64,000 nt of DNA from Nemertoderma westbladi (Eukaryota > Xenacoelomorpha > Nemertodermatida > Nemertodermatidae). The position numbers were made by a program, and so were the translations under genes. The stretch is from assembly GCA_032718475.1 (NCBI GenBank), contig JAUCBJ010008137.1, positions 1-64,000 on the forward strand. The letters are read 5' to 3'. This document shows, one piece after another, positions 20,796 through 33,373 of this stretch (position 1 is the first letter of the stretch; every line of letters begins with the position of its first letter). The notes under the pieces were generated by a model, which did not search any database, had not been told where the DNA came from, and saw only the letters and a program-made list of their open reading frames with translations.

Positions 20796-22856
20796 CCAAC
20801 CTTATGCCATACGGTGTTATAAAATTATAACTGAAACAATAACTGTTACGTAACAGAAATGCAGCAGTAAAAAATAATATGCTTAATCAATAGGCCTACG
20901 TTTGTATTTGACAGTTTTTATTGGAGTTGCGTTTATCTAAGGAGTTACTGACTTATGTGGTCGAAATTATTAGCCTATAATCTGTATATCATGAATATAT
21001 TAATTGTAATTGTAATTGAATTAATTGTTTCACTTAATTTACAAAAGTATCTAGTTAAATTATAGTGCCAATTAACCAATTTTACGTATATAATTTGTAG
21101 ACATTGTCTTTCAGAAATCAATGGTATATATTAACAATATTCAATATATATATATATATATGCCAGTATTAATAGTACTATATAAAACAATAATGTTGAG
21201 AAATCACAATTCTTCTTAAATATTAAACTGTTTAACTATTATTGTTAGTGTACCGTAACACTACAGTAATGTCAGTCTGTCTGTCAAAATATAACCTACA
21301 ATCTGGCTGGCAGCCAAACAGACAATTTGGAAGTCATAAAATGTTAAAATTGACACTCGAAATGAATTCTGCGACCAGGAAAACCCAAATAGCTAAACAT
21401 TTAGCTCAATGCTGTGCCTTTTTCTTATATTTGACAGACAGATAAGTCTGATAGTCAGAAAGACAGACATACAGACAAACTAGATTTCATTTAAAATTTA
21501 AAACTTACCTCAGAAATGAAATCAGCGACTAGGAAAACCCTATGTGTTTCGTGGAATGATGAAAATAGTAAACTACAGTAATTGTGATATGGTAGTACTA
21601 CGGCTTTATACAGCATTAATTTGGTCGTTGTTGGTCAGTGGCCTTTTATTTGTCGGATTCCAGATGTTGCTGCTGACATTTTTTGTGCTGTTTCGTGTAT
21701 TTGAGTTTTCCATGTCAGCTTATTGTCTATACTGTAGTTATGCCTGAATATTTTATTTCTGTTGATTGTGTAAATAATTTTACTGTATTATTCAGTAAGA
21801 ACTTAATTGCTATTTCTGTGGTTCTTTTAGAGGGTGATATATGTAGAAGTTCTGTCTTTTGTGTATTAAGTTGCATGTATCATGTCCCAAATAATTGGGC
21901 TATTCTATTCAATTTTATTTTTATTTCCTTCTAAGTTCTGAGTTCTAACCGTAAACATCATTAGTTTCAATTAATTGTTGGTCTTTATGGAATAAGTCCC
22001 AATGAAATTGTCTCTTATAGTTATGTTAATAGCTCTAATGAAAGCGTCGGTAGTTCTAATTTTGAACGTCATTATAGTTCCAATTTCATATCACGTACAC
22101 TTATTAACCACCCGGCTGTAGTTCTAAACCAAGCGTTAGTTTTTCTAAAACATCTCAGCAGTAAATTTATAAATATATTCTGCAACTTTCTGTGGTATAA
22201 GCTGTTTGCCATTGGCCGATCCACAATGGAAAGGTGTGTGGGGTGGCAGGATTTAGATGGAAAATATAAACATACAGTAGTTATATGTACCTAATCAATG
22301 CTAATGTAAATTGTAAAATTAATATTATATTACGTAGGACTAGTTTTTATTTTAATATTTTCTCTCCACCCAAACAACCCCCCCCCCCCCATATTCTCAA
22401 CTACTCACTTCCCAAGATACTGACTCAGTTCGTTTGGACGTGATTTTGCCTAATCTTAAACATTATAAGTTATCCCAAGTACAGTAGTATAATAAACTTT
22501 CATAATCAGAAGATAGGGTTGCTGATTACCTCTTACTGCGATTTCTAGACATAACCAAATAAAGATAAATAAGACATTTCTGGCATTGCGTTTAGAACCA
22601 TCGCCCGTACCGATTACAACAAATCACGTTTGATTATCACTGAAGTACATTGGAACTAATGACGGGATACCTAATCGAATCGACCTATTATTATCTATAA
22701 TAAATACTACAGTAGATACTACTATCACCTACTATCACCATTTTTACACTCTACACTGCAGTGTGATTCCAATCCATACTCCACATTTGCTGTAGTGCTA
22801 TATTGATTTCATCTAAATAACACCGGAATTGGAACTAAACAGAGAAGTAGGTGTGC
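20796..22856. other. AT-rich intergenic DNA 3' of the ATPase
   Basis: No gene recognised. It includes an (AT)n run near 21147-21160 and a poly-C run near 22379-22390. Short hydrophobic ORFs here have no known motif. Confidence 0.5.
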
Positions 22857-22998
22857 GGACACTTCCTCCCCGGACACTTCCCCCGCGGACAGTCCCCCCC
22901 CCCCCCCTGTTCAAGTAGGACAGTTCCCCCCCGGATACTTACCCCCGGATACTTCCCCCCCCCCAGCCACCCCCCCCCCCGGACACTTCCCCCCCGAC
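22857..22998 (+). repeat. C-rich low-complexity tract
   Basis: Repeats of GGACACTTCCCCC type with several runs of 7-14 C. The minus strand is G-run rich and could form quadruplexes. Confidence 0.8.
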
Positions 22999-23232
22999 TG
23001 TTCTTAACTTCGCATATTCTTATTTTTCATTTTGTAAGGTAAACGGATCGCTTGTATCCAGACAAGTTGTATCCAATTTTCCCTTCTTAGCTCAGAAAAT
23101 GATCTTTTGCATCCTGATTTTACATTTTGTATCCAAGTTTTATTTTTGGATATTATCAATGGAATTATATTGTATTGTTTGCTAATCTTTAAACAATTAA
23201 TTAAAAGACCTATAAATTCCATCCCCCGAACG

Positions 23233-23806
23233 ATTGTTATTTAGCACTTTACAACTTTAAAGGACATTACAGCATTGTATTGGCCTGAAAATTTAGTATT
23301 GTATTTCATTATTTTTATTCCAAAATTGTAACATTACTCAACGCCGTTAGTATTAACAGCGAGTTGTTATTTAGCACTTTACAACTTTAGAGGACATTAC
23401 AGCATTGTATTGGCCTGAAAATTTAGTATTGTATTTCATTGTTTTTATTCCAAAATTGAAACATTACTCAACGCCGTTAGTATTAACAGCGAGTTGTTAT
23501 TTAGCACTTTACAACTTTAGAGGACATTACAGCATTGTATTGGCCTGTACATTTAGTATTGTATTTAATTGTTTTTATTCCAAAATTGAAACATTACTCA
23601 ACGCTGTTAGTATTAACAGCCACTTTACAACTTTAGAGGACATTACAGCATTGTATTGGCCTGTACATTTACGTAGTATTGTATTTAATTGTTTTTATTC
23701 CAAAATGGTAACATTACTCAACGCCGTTAGTATTAACAGCGAGTTGTTATTTAGCACTTTACAACTTTAGAGGACATTACAGCATTGTATTGGCCTGTAC
23801 ATTTAA
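23233..23806 (+). repeat. 130-bp tandem array, copy A left part
   Basis: Units start GTTATTTAGCACTTTACAAC at about 23233, 23363, 23493 and 23743, with one shortened unit between. The same unit recurs at 28581-28740, 33130-33240 and 33769-33915. LINE family 3 interrupts the array at 23806. Confidence 0.9.
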
Positions 23807-24146
23807 ATAATATATTATATACACCCCCGCACGGGGTAAATTTGAGTACAGTAAACATATTAAAATAACGCTGAACGGCAGTCAATGACTAAAATGTAAA
23901 TAATATAAAAGTTACTGGGAGGCGAGAGAGGTCAGCGAGGGACAGTTAGCGCAGCTGAGGGCGTGATGCCGGGTGACGCACGGGAGGTGGCAATATTTAC
24001 AGATACAATCGGGTGAGAGGGGATGGAATGGTGTTGCGTTTCCACATATGAGATGGTGGAAGCCATGGGCGGTGGCTCGGGTCACGTGGTGTCGGTTTCT
24101 TTGTCCGGCCATTTTCCAGAACGAACTGGAAAAGCCGGGGCTGTCT

Positions 24147-26660
24147 CTATACGATTCCGCATTGAAGTTCTCGTCGCGATTCACGCCGGAAGTCCTGGTA
24201 TCTCGTAATTACATCAGCCGTGAAGGAGTTCGGATGTTTGGAAATCACAGTCGCCATAAATGGTTTTTGTTTAACTAAATTCAGAGCGAGAGTAGAGGAG
24301 GCCGATGTATGAAGAGAGAGCATTCTTTTTATGTGGGTATTCTTTATTTTATCAAATTCTTTGAGGTTCGCTAAGGTGAGGTATTTGCCGATACTGGTTT
24401 TAAGGTAGAGTGCTGCAGGAGCCAATTTCATATTGAATATTTGTATGCCAGTTTCAATGGAGAGCAGGGGTAGATGGTTGAGGGATCCGATAATAGAATA
24501 AGCGCTAATTTTATTTTGTTGAATGTGTTCGGAGAAGCAGAGGGATGGCTGGAGGATTAGACCAAGATATTCGTAGCGGTTTACTATTTCTAGAGGTGTT
24601 CCGTTGTAGTGGAATTTGTCAGTGCGGGCTAGGCGCCCGGCTTTGCGGAATTTCATTATATTTGTTTTCTTTAAGTTGACGGTCATTCCGTTTAATATGC
24701 ACCAGTCGTGTAGAACGTCGAGGGCGTGTTGGAGTTCCTCTCGGTCGTCGGAGTACAGGACGAGGTCGTCAGTGTAGAAAATAAGTTTGACATTAATAAG
24801 ACAATTAATACCGTGTGGGCGAGATCGGTGATAAATATAATGAAACAAGTTGGAGATAGGCAGTTGCCTTGCAGTATTCCACGGAGTTGCTTTATGACGT
24901 TAGTTAGCCGTAGGCCGTCATAGATTCGAATTGTCTAGGATATCTTTTATTATGTCATATGTTTTCCCTTTAATTCCGAAGTTATATATCTTGTAGAGGA
25001 GAACTGCTCTGCTTACGAAGTCGAATGCTTTCCGGAAGTCCACGAAAGCAGCGAACACGAATTGTTTGCCGTTTCCAGGGCGCCGGAACGATGAAGAAAT
25101 GTCGGAGAGGAGTTTCTCTACTGCCTGGCGAGTGGATCTCCCTGGTAGAAATCCGTATTGAACATCAGGGATTAGGTGTATTACTTGTTGTATTATACGC
25201 TTGTTTTGTATCGAAGTAAATATCTTTAAGAGAACCGATAGTAGGGGAATTCCTCTGTAATTATCGGGATCTGTTACTGCTCCTTTGCCTTTGTAGAGTA
25301 TTTTTATTATACTCTGTTTCCATAGCGATGGCATTCTCCCAAGGTTTAAGCACACGTTAAATAATAGAGTTAGAGTAACTAATATAAACGGGGCTGCGCT
25401 CTTTAAATGTTCGTTAAATAAACGGTCAGGGCCGCATGTTTTATTGTTGGAGGAGTCGTGCAAGGCGCTAGAGACTTCCTCTGCGGAGATGGGCTCGTTG
25501 AACCATTCTGCTGAGGCTTTCTCATTGGCCGATGAGTTCGGGACAATTGGGCAGTCAGGGGGAGTATTGGGGTTGCCGACGAGGTTAGAGAAATGGGATT
25601 CCAGGATTGTTGATTCAATTGGAGCAGCTCCACCAGATTTGGTTTCTTTGAATAGGAGCCATGGTTTAGTCTCGGCTTTCTCCAGTTTCTGTATTAGAGA
25701 AATATCCTCGAATTGTTGGCGTTTCGACTTTATTAATTGTTTGTATTGCTTTTGGAGGTCCCAGTATTTTATGTTGTGGTTGCTAGATTGTTTATGGATT
25801 CGCATAGCCGATATTAATGTACATTTGAGTTCGCGGCAGTCGGCACCAAACCACGGTTTACTGGAGTTTTGTTTGGTATTTCTGGGGATGGTCGAGTCTG
25901 TCAGAGTTTGAGACAACAGCGAAGTGGCTGTCGACTATGTCGCCGAGTGAAAGAGCATAGGTTATTCCTCCAGATAGTATATTCGGGTGTGACTGGAGTG
26001 TATTTGTGTTTAATTTCCGTCGGAGCAACGGGGGTCGTGTGTCAATGTCAATGAAAGGATCAGGAATGGAAATATTAGATTGTATAGATATATAGATTGA
26101 TATATAGATAGATTGTATTGCATTGCATTAGATGTATGTCGGTATGGTTGAGTCATTCAGTCGGATGAAACCCAAATTACTCAGATAGTCACTGACTTTG
26201 GAGCCGCGGTCACCAGAGTCAATGCGACACGACAGTTCAGGTCGCCTCCGATTATAATAGTTTTATTTGGATCGGTGTGGGCGAGAGCATTCGCCATCGT
26301 AAGGATGACATCCTCTACTGCGTTCGTAGGATCGAGATAGAAAAGTAGGATGTTGGTGGACCGTATGTCGACTATCATAAATTGTTCGTGTTTTCTTATC
26401 AGGGAAGGGTCTAGGTTCGGATTACATAAGACAGCTAAACCACACATTGGACGTCCTCTAGTTAGCTTTTTGCAGGTTGGATAAACGCGTAATAATTTTC
26501 TATTGAACTTAGGGTAGACTTTGTGTAGAATGTTTCTGCTAGCAGCAGAACATCCTCGTTGCCAGGGAACTCGTGGGCGGGCAGGTGGTCCAGTAAGAAC
26601 TGCAGACCCTCCACATTCCACAGCGAGAGTTTAATCGACCCGGCTAGGTTTACTATAGCG
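24147..26660 (-). pseudogene. LINE family 3 ORF2, endonuclease and RT, broken
   Basis: The order on the minus strand is as follows. Around 26640-26180: an apurinic-type endonuclease (LWNVEGLQFLL, DVLLLAET, and the metal-site motif IIGGDLNCR near 26230), split by a frame change near 26530. 25916-24918: a long open segment with KSKRQQFED, CGPDRLFNEHLK, NYRGIPLLSVLLKIF, YGFLPGRSTRQAVEKLL and FVDFRKAFDFVSR. 24848-24147: the catalytic FYTDDLVLYS followed by thumb residues ending near SRRELQCGIV. The break at 24850-24917 lies in the QGNCLSP region. It resembles endonuclease-containing LINEs of the CR1/I/R type rather than family 1. It is not functional as read. Confidence 0.85.
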
Positions 26661-26959
26661 GGGGGTGGCTGGGGGGGGGGGGGGGTTGTAAATTGCCATC
26701 CCCTGGTAGCGAGGTGGGTTCGGGTGCGTCCGTCGCAGCAGCCATCGCCTTGTTACGAGGATATGGCGATTCATATGGCTGGCGTGGCCTCGCGCCGTAA
26801 CGGGTGCGCTCCTCGTCGTTGAGTCGGTAGTTGCGGATGGTGATGCCGTCGTCCCAGTTGGTTGGATCCATGATGGCCTCCCGGCCCGTCTGCTCACACA
26901 GTATATGAAAACTGGCGAATGCAGAGCCGGGCCTCGGGGGAATGGGGATAACCTCATCG

Positions 26960-28537
26960 AAAGCGAGCTCTTCCTGGGTCAGATAGGTGAGATCTCTTCC
27001 GCAGTGACTGAGGGATCCAGTCGTCCGATATGCACATGAGCCTTTCTCGGTTGCTGCGGGGGAGGTTTACCAACGCGTAGTGTTCCACCCACCTTGGTGC
27101 CCCGCAGCATTTGACTGCAGGGAAGGCGAGAGCCGGGTGAGGAATTGAACGGCGGTGCTGATGGAACAACGGTAGAGACTGGGTCGGCGGTATTTCTTGG
27201 CATCCGAACAGGAGCCGCAGCAGGGGCAGTAATACTACTAGGATCGGCATGCTGCATTGCAGTTGCATTTTTAAGAATGCTTGCCGGCTTGTCAACAAAA
27301 TTGCACCGCCACAACTCCCTATCACCCATGACATTTGCTAGATCATCCGCATCTTTAAGGCCAGTGTCCTTTAAGATGCGTCTCAAGAAAGTCATGGGCT
27401 GTCCACCATGCTTATTCACTCCATGAGGCTGCCAAAGTACAAGATTATGCACTGGCTGGTCCTCACGGCGAAAGCAATGTCCTGCAAAGCGGAGGCGATT
27501 TTGTTCTAGTGTCAAGCTTGGGGGAACCAATGAGACACCTCCAATGTTATATAGTGTCTGGTTGGAGATGTGTGCATTGTACTTGACACAATGAACCTGG
27601 CGTAGCATTCTTGTGAATGTGCCATCCAGATATTTGGTGTCCTCAGCAGTTAGAGCCCAGCATGGACTCCCGTAGAAGAGTACTGGAACTACTGCTGCTC
27701 TAAATAATCGGACCTTAAGTTTCCGATTAATTCTCGGTGACTTCCAAATCCTGGAAAGCCTATTCAAGGCTGCTCATGCCTTTCCCTTACGTATTCGAAG
27801 GTCCTCACCTGACTTCCGGATCCATGATCCCAGGTAACAGAAGTCGTCCACATGCTCAAGCATACCATCCTTTGAGCTTATGCTCATCCGATCAGAGACT
27901 TGCTGAGGACTTTCAAAGTTAACTGGTCTTTCTGGAGTTAATAAAAAGACCAACACTAGAAGCAGCAAGTTCTAATGAGCTGAGGAGCTGTTGGGCTCCC
28001 TCTAATGATTCTGAGAGTACTCCTAAGTCATCAGCAAAGTCTAGATCAGTTAGGTACTTGGCAGGATTTCCTCGACTTCTGGAGCCAGTAGGTGGAGTTA
28101 TCATCACCCCATCATCATTATAATGATCTAAGGACATGCGTAGAACATAGTCAACCACAATAATGAACAAGAATGGTGCAAGTGTGTCTCCTTGTGAAGT
28201 GGTGAAGTGGGTCGGCGGTATTTCTTGGCATCCGAACAGGAGCCGCAGCAGGGGTAGTAGCATCTTGTCCAATGGGCAGAGAGCGAGACCAGGCACCGTG
28301 TTCGGGACGATAGCCGTGGTTAGCCGATTTCTGTCGTAGGAGTTCGTTCTTCGATGATATCGAGTCACCCTCTGCCTCTGCGAGTTTCCCAAGGGAAATG
28401 GTAAACATCGAGGACATCGCAAAGAGTTTTTCGGTTACGAACTTTTCTTCCTCTATGGTTACGCTTTTCTTTTTCATAAAAGACAGCACGAGCTTTAGGA
28501 TGTCGTCCTGAATGGATACAAACTTGTCTGCATCCAT
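26960..28537 (-). pseudogene. LINE family 3 ORF1, interrupted
   Basis: ATG at 28537-28535 (MDADKFVSIQDDILKLVL). The N-terminal half is Lys/Glu-rich, probably coiled coil. Then comes a Pro/Ala-rich linker (TPAAAPVRMPRNTADP), duplicated at both edges of the LINE family 1 insert. After the insert come VHIGRLDPSVTAEEI (RRM-like first strand) and HILCEQTGREAIMDPTNW, as in ORF1 proteins that bind element RNA. The reading is inference from short motifs. Confidence 0.55.
27232..28207 (-). mobile_element. LINE family 1 copy nested in LINE family 3
   Basis: It carries the same C-terminal RT region as the 13-kb copy (RLRFAGHCFRREDQPVHNL, FADDLGVLSESLEGAQ) and the TACTACTAGGATCGGCATGC 3' end. It is flanked by a 52-bp direct repeat (27180-27231 and 28208-28259, one C/T mismatch), an unusually long target duplication. 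It is missing about 12 bases relative to the 44-kb copy near 27925, and 5' truncated. Confidence 0.9.
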
Positions 28538-28580
28538 TGTTATGTAGATAATTAAATAAAATAATTTAGTAAAAAAAAAA

Positions 28581-28970
28581 TTGTATTGCCCTGTACATTT
28601 AGTATTGTATTTAATTGTTTTATTCCAAAATTGTAACATGACTCAACGCCGTTAGTATTAACAGCGAGTTGTTATTTAGCACTTTACAACTTTAGTACAG
28701 CATTGTATTGGCCTGTACATTTAGTATTGTATTTTGTGTTATTGTTTACGTGGTAACCCATGACGGTGTTAAGTAATGTCCACTAAGGGGACATTACTTA
28801 ACGCCGTCATTGGATACCACGTAAACAATAGGTGGAAATGTACCCGACAGCCAGATAGGCCTACTGCATTACCTACCGGTAGGCGGGTATACCTATTAAT
28901 ATCCAGTAGGGCCTAGCTATATTATTATAACATGGCTCCAAACGCCACCATAAATATTTATAATATTATT
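28581..28970 (+). repeat. 130-bp array, copy A right part, with palindrome and tail
   Basis: Continues the array cut by LINE family 3, then the palindrome at 28741-28829 and a tail ending ATGGCTCCAAACGCCACC that is shared with 56.93 kb. Confidence 0.85.
28741..28829. repeat. Near-perfect 89-bp palindrome
   Basis: ATTGTTTACGTGGTA at the left is the exact inverse of TACCACGTAAACAAT at the right. Arms of about 43 bp surround the central TCCACTAAGGGGA. A second copy with the core in opposite orientation lies at 33918-33990. Confidence 0.92.
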
Positions 28971-29514
28971 TATTATATTTATTGCAATATTTTTAACAGC
29001 ATTTTGTTGAATTATATAATATTGTAGTAATTTATATACCGGTATCAATTTGGTTAACATTCAATACAGCTCCTACTCTAGGCTTAGTCAAATTATTATC
29101 TGATGATACAAACATGAATTAATTATTTCAAAATGATCTCAAAGTCTTACACCACGGGCACACATGGAAATGCCAGGGTTTGGGGACGGCAGCCCCCAAC
29201 CAAAGAAGCGGGGTTTGGGGGCAGTCTCCAAGAATAATCTCCAGGTCGTGGGTCAGCTAAAGTAAACACTCGAAATTTCAAACGAGAAATCATCTCAGAT
29301 CTTCCTGGTGAACACAAATGCGTTGGAAGAACATCAACGACTATTGCCCAACATTCATAGGACCGTCTGACGGAATTTAACTTCATCGTATAACTTACAT
29401 TGACCTTCACCATTTATCCCGTCTGCTGAAATTAATTTGAAGTCTTTGATATTCATTCCCATTCATCTTAATTCCCTGCAAGACGATTGACAAAAAAAAA
29501 TCGCGTAAAAAACC
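28971..29514. other. Intergenic DNA
   Basis: AT-rich. Contains a GC-rich stretch at 29157-29225 with repeated GGTTTGGGG and CAGCCCCC words. No gene recognised. Confidence 0.5.
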
Positions 29515-30940
29515 AAATTTAGATTTAGAATCACGGCGGCAGAAAAGATATATGTCAATATCAACAGAATTAGAAGTAATCTTAAGAAGGCTTCTGCCCA
29601 TTACATTAGCAAATCGCTGTCTACTGTACAAGAGATTACCTGTGGTGTACCGCAAGGTAGTATATTAGGTCCTCTGCTTTTTGTATGCTATGTAAATGAT
29701 ATGATAAGTAGTATAGATCCCGATTTTAAACTGATTTTATATGCCGACGACAGTGCTCTTATTTTCTCTCATAAAGATCCTATCCATATTTCCCAAAAGT
29801 TAAGTGCAGTTCTAGAATCCTGTAATGAGTGGTTGGTTGATAATAAGCTATCCATTCACTACGGTAAAACTGAAAGTATTTTGTTTGGTTCCAAAAGAAA
29901 GTTAAAGAAGGTAACTAAGTTTGAAGTCACTAGTAATGGACATAAGATTGAAAATAAAAAGGAAGTTAAATATTTAGGCGCCACATTGGATAACTGCTTA
30001 TCAGGAGAAAGTACAGTGAAAAATATTTTCTCGAAAGTTAACAGTAGGCTTAGGTTTCTATACAGAAATAAAAATAGTTTGAACACCGACTCCCGCAAGT
30101 TACTTTGCTCTTCTTTAATACAGTGTCACATGGACTATGCGTGCTCTTCTTGGTATGAAGGCTTAACCAAACAGCTTAAATGTAAATTACAAGTAGCTCA
30201 GAATAAAGTAGTACGATTTATTAAAGACTACAAACCTAGGCACCACCTAACTCCAGATGACTTTTCTGAATCTGGACTACTTAACTTAGATAGTAGAGTT
30301 AAGCAGCTACGCCTTAACCATGTGCATAAAGTGTATAATGGTAAATGTCCCAATTACCTAAAACAAAAATTCAACAGAGTACGCGATACACACTCTTACA
30401 GTACCAGAGCTAGTGCTTCAAACTTCTACCTCCCGAATTGTAAATCCTTTGAATCTGATACTTTCTTTTTTAACGGCATAAAAAATTGGAACGCTCTGCC
30501 TAATGAAATTAAAAACCTAAATAATCAACATTCTTTTAAATCTGCAGTTAAATCTCATCTCCGTGTGCAATGTAAAAATAGGTACAATAGTCCTACAGTA
30601 AGTTATTAGTTTATTAATTATTTACTATTTATACTGTAATTACGTTTTATAATAAAATTGTTCTGTACATTACATCTTTATCGTTGAGTCGGGCATTGTC
30701 ACGCTCTCGGTAAAGTTGTACATGTACATAGTGTAATTACGTTTTATATTGGTTTTAGGTTAGCGTAGTGTAATATTGTATTTGTAACCAAGTAACATAA
30801 AGGACCCCCTTGGAAATAAGCTGCAAAGCTTTAGGGGTAATCCTATATGTTATGTTGGACAATACCTTTATACCGGTACATTGTTTGGTGTATTTGTTAT
30901 TGTTTTTACATAATGTATAAATAAATCTATCTATCTATGT
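29515..30940 (+). mobile_element. 5'-truncated LINE family 4 (RT palm to 3' end)
   Basis: A plus frame is open from about 29515 through 30609, so the internal ATG at 29701 is not a true start. It shows CGVPQGSILGPLLFV (about 29640-29685), the catalytic YADDSALIF (about 29740), WLVDNKLSIHYGKTESILFGS, VKYLGATLDNCLSGES and a C-terminal HVHKVYNGKCPNYLKQKF region typical of Jockey/CR1-type RTs. The 3' untranslated part ends in AATAAATCTATCTATCTATG, a short tandem-repeat tail. The preserved frame of about 365 codons suggests a fairly young copy. Confidence 0.9.
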
Positions 30941-30944
30941 TCTT

Positions 30945-32340
30945 ACCTTTAGGACAAATTAGGAGCATTAAAAGAATCCTAAATGAAAGAATACAATCCC
31001 ATAAAAGGAAATTTGAGGACCAAGATCTGATAAACCGCAACTTGAAACAGTTACGGAATTATGCAAAAAGTTACATTGTTGGCCCGCGATCTACTATTGC
31101 AGTCATGAAAGACAGCCATGGTAGTGTAATTACAAAAGATTCTGATAGAATCTATTTAACGAAATATTTTCCGCTAATTTTTTACCATTGGCGATGGATC
31201 AGCCAAACGGTTTTGACAATCTGTCGGAAATCAACTTTACTTAGGAAAACATCCTCAACGTACTAAGAAGGAAACTGTCCCCAAACGAAGCCACCAGTTA
31301 GTCACGACAATATCGATGCTGTACTCCTCAACAAGTTTTGCTTCATCCTCGCTGCTCCACTCGGGCGACTATTCCAGCAATTCTTTAACACGAGAACCGT
31401 TCCCTCTTTATGGAGTGATGCAACCGTTATTCCGTTCTACAAACACGTTGGATCACCCTCTGATGGCCTAACACCATGTATCGCGGAATATCGCTAACGT
31501 CACTTCTAGTGAAAACAATGTAATTTATAATACGCGACCAGCTACTGGACTAATTAATATCTATGAGAGCTATAACCAAAAACTAGCACGAGTTTCGTAG
31601 GAAAAAATCTATATTAACCTAGCTGTTCAACGGAATGGAGAATAAGAAACTTGGGTAAACCAGTTGATATCCTGTACACCGATTTTAAGCGAGCCTTTGA
31701 TCGTGTTTCCCATCCCATCCTTAACTTATCTGCAAACTCAAAAGCTATGGGATCGATGGTAATCTTCGAGCATGGTTGGAATCATTTTTTTCTGGTGGCA
31801 CCCAAAGGACAAAAATCAATGTTAAGTTACCGCCTGCAATTTCGGAAACCAGTTGGGTACCGCAGTATAACAGTGTTACCCCATATAACACTGTTATTCG
31901 TCCTGTTCATCAATGACATGGACTAGTATTAAGCTTTTTCCAGATGACACCAAACTCTACAGAGGAATCCTTACAGCCAGTGGCGAGCAGATCTTGCAAT
32001 CCGACATTGACCCTATATGGTCGGTGACATGGAACTACATCTTAATCTTAAGAATTGTCATGTTGTCTCCTTGCAATCTCTTTCATCCGAGCGCATTGCT
32101 TCGTTCACTATGAACGGCATCACTCTTACCAATAATCCTTCCTGTCGCGACCTCGGTATTGAAGTATCAGCCGACTTACTGTTCAGCGAACACATACAAA
32201 CGATTTCCGGTAAGGCCAGAAAGATATGTTTTCAAATACGGCGAGCTTTTGGCGCTGTAACACAAATTTTCAAAATCAACTTATTCAAAGTGAAGAACCA
32301 CTGGAAATTCGTAAAATTAAAGCTGACGTAACTAAAATTA
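30945..32340 (+). pseudogene. LINE family 5 remnant, heavily broken
   Basis: Short plus-strand pieces read as one RT: IKRILNERIQSHKRKFEDQD (about 30970), DILYTDFKRAFDRVSHP (31666-31716), VLFINDMD (about 31900), DDTKLYRG (about 31945) and LGIEVSADLLFSEHI (about 32150). Frames change repeatedly. It is distinct from family 4 and abuts its tail. Confidence 0.75.
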
Positions 32341-33129
32341 ATTACGATTAATAATACAAATGAAATTTTTAGTCTGTCTCAATAACATTTACTATCCCTA
32401 CGATGAATTAGTTGTATCCAACAAAATCATTTTTCTGTGCGCTTTATAAATATTTAGAACAACCTTATCATACAATATAATTATATCTCCCACTACAAAC
32501 ATTTAGAACCTCATTAAGTTCTGTCAATTTAATACAATATTGTAAGGGTTCATGGAAAACGTCTACATGTATGTTGTACACAATTGGGACTATAGCTGAT
32601 TGATATATTTTAGTTGGTTAAATTATTTGAACTGTCATCTATGCCACCGTAGTCATTAATATTTACAGGAACTACTAATTACACTTATATTTTATCTTAT
32701 ATTAAATTAATTTATGTATTTGCATTCTGTGGTGCCTCACGGGCATGGCTGAGTTCCAGTAATATAATTTTTATTGAGTACACGAATTATTACACGAAAT
32801 ATTAGTGTGTTTTTACTGCTATTGTGTTCCACTGCTCTTTTCACATTTTATGAAATAAAAACGTATGTTATAGTTATTAGTTGGGTTTACTATAATAGAG
32901 ATTAGTATAGAACAGTAGGTTAGGTATAGTATCTCTTCTATATAACTCATTCGTAATTCAAACTGCAAAACAAATAATAAAAACTTTAACGAAATACTTG
33001 AAACCATAAAAAATAGCTAAATATTTACGAAATTCATATAGATATGGTGATGGAGGTCCTTAGTTATTTTGTGAAATAAAATTAAATATTATATTTTTTA
33101 CACACAGTATTTCCTACCCACGACGCGGT
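32341..33129. other. AT-rich intergenic DNA
   Basis: Nothing recognised. Confidence 0.5.
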
Positions 33130-33341
33130 AAAGTGTTTTATTCCAAAATTGTAACTTTACTCAACGCCGTTAGTATTAACAGCGAGTTGTTATTTAGCAA
33201 TTTACAACTTTAGAGGACATTACAGCATTGTATTGGCCTGTGGGGCGAGCCACGAAGTTGGCGGAGCCTTAGCGAATTGACACTGTTAGGGGGTGGGTCA
33301 ATTTATGCAAATAGTTGTCGTCGTCGTCGTCGTCGTCGTTG

Positions 33342-33373
<32 letters not shown>

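Larger units (their letters stand above)
23806..28580 (-). mobile_element. LINE family 3 (ORF1, endonuclease, RT), interrupted by LINE family 1
   Basis: The element lies in the 130-bp array and is flanked by TTGTATTGGCCTGTACATTTA-like repeats (21 bp, one mismatch) at 23785-23805 and 28581-28601. These may be the target duplication or simply the repeat unit. On the minus strand, ORF1 starts near 28537, followed by the endonuclease and RT-bearing ORF2. It carries a 5'-truncated LINE family 1 copy inside ORF1 (27232-28207). Without that insert it is about 3.75 kb. Confidence 0.85.

Noticed and set aside
23405-23770. 121-codon ORF in the 130-bp array
   Set aside because: Product of the tandem repeat; no motif and period-driven.
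29147-29413. 88-codon minus ORF with Pro-rich C-terminus
   Set aside because: Driven by GC-rich repeat words (CAGCCCCC); no domain.
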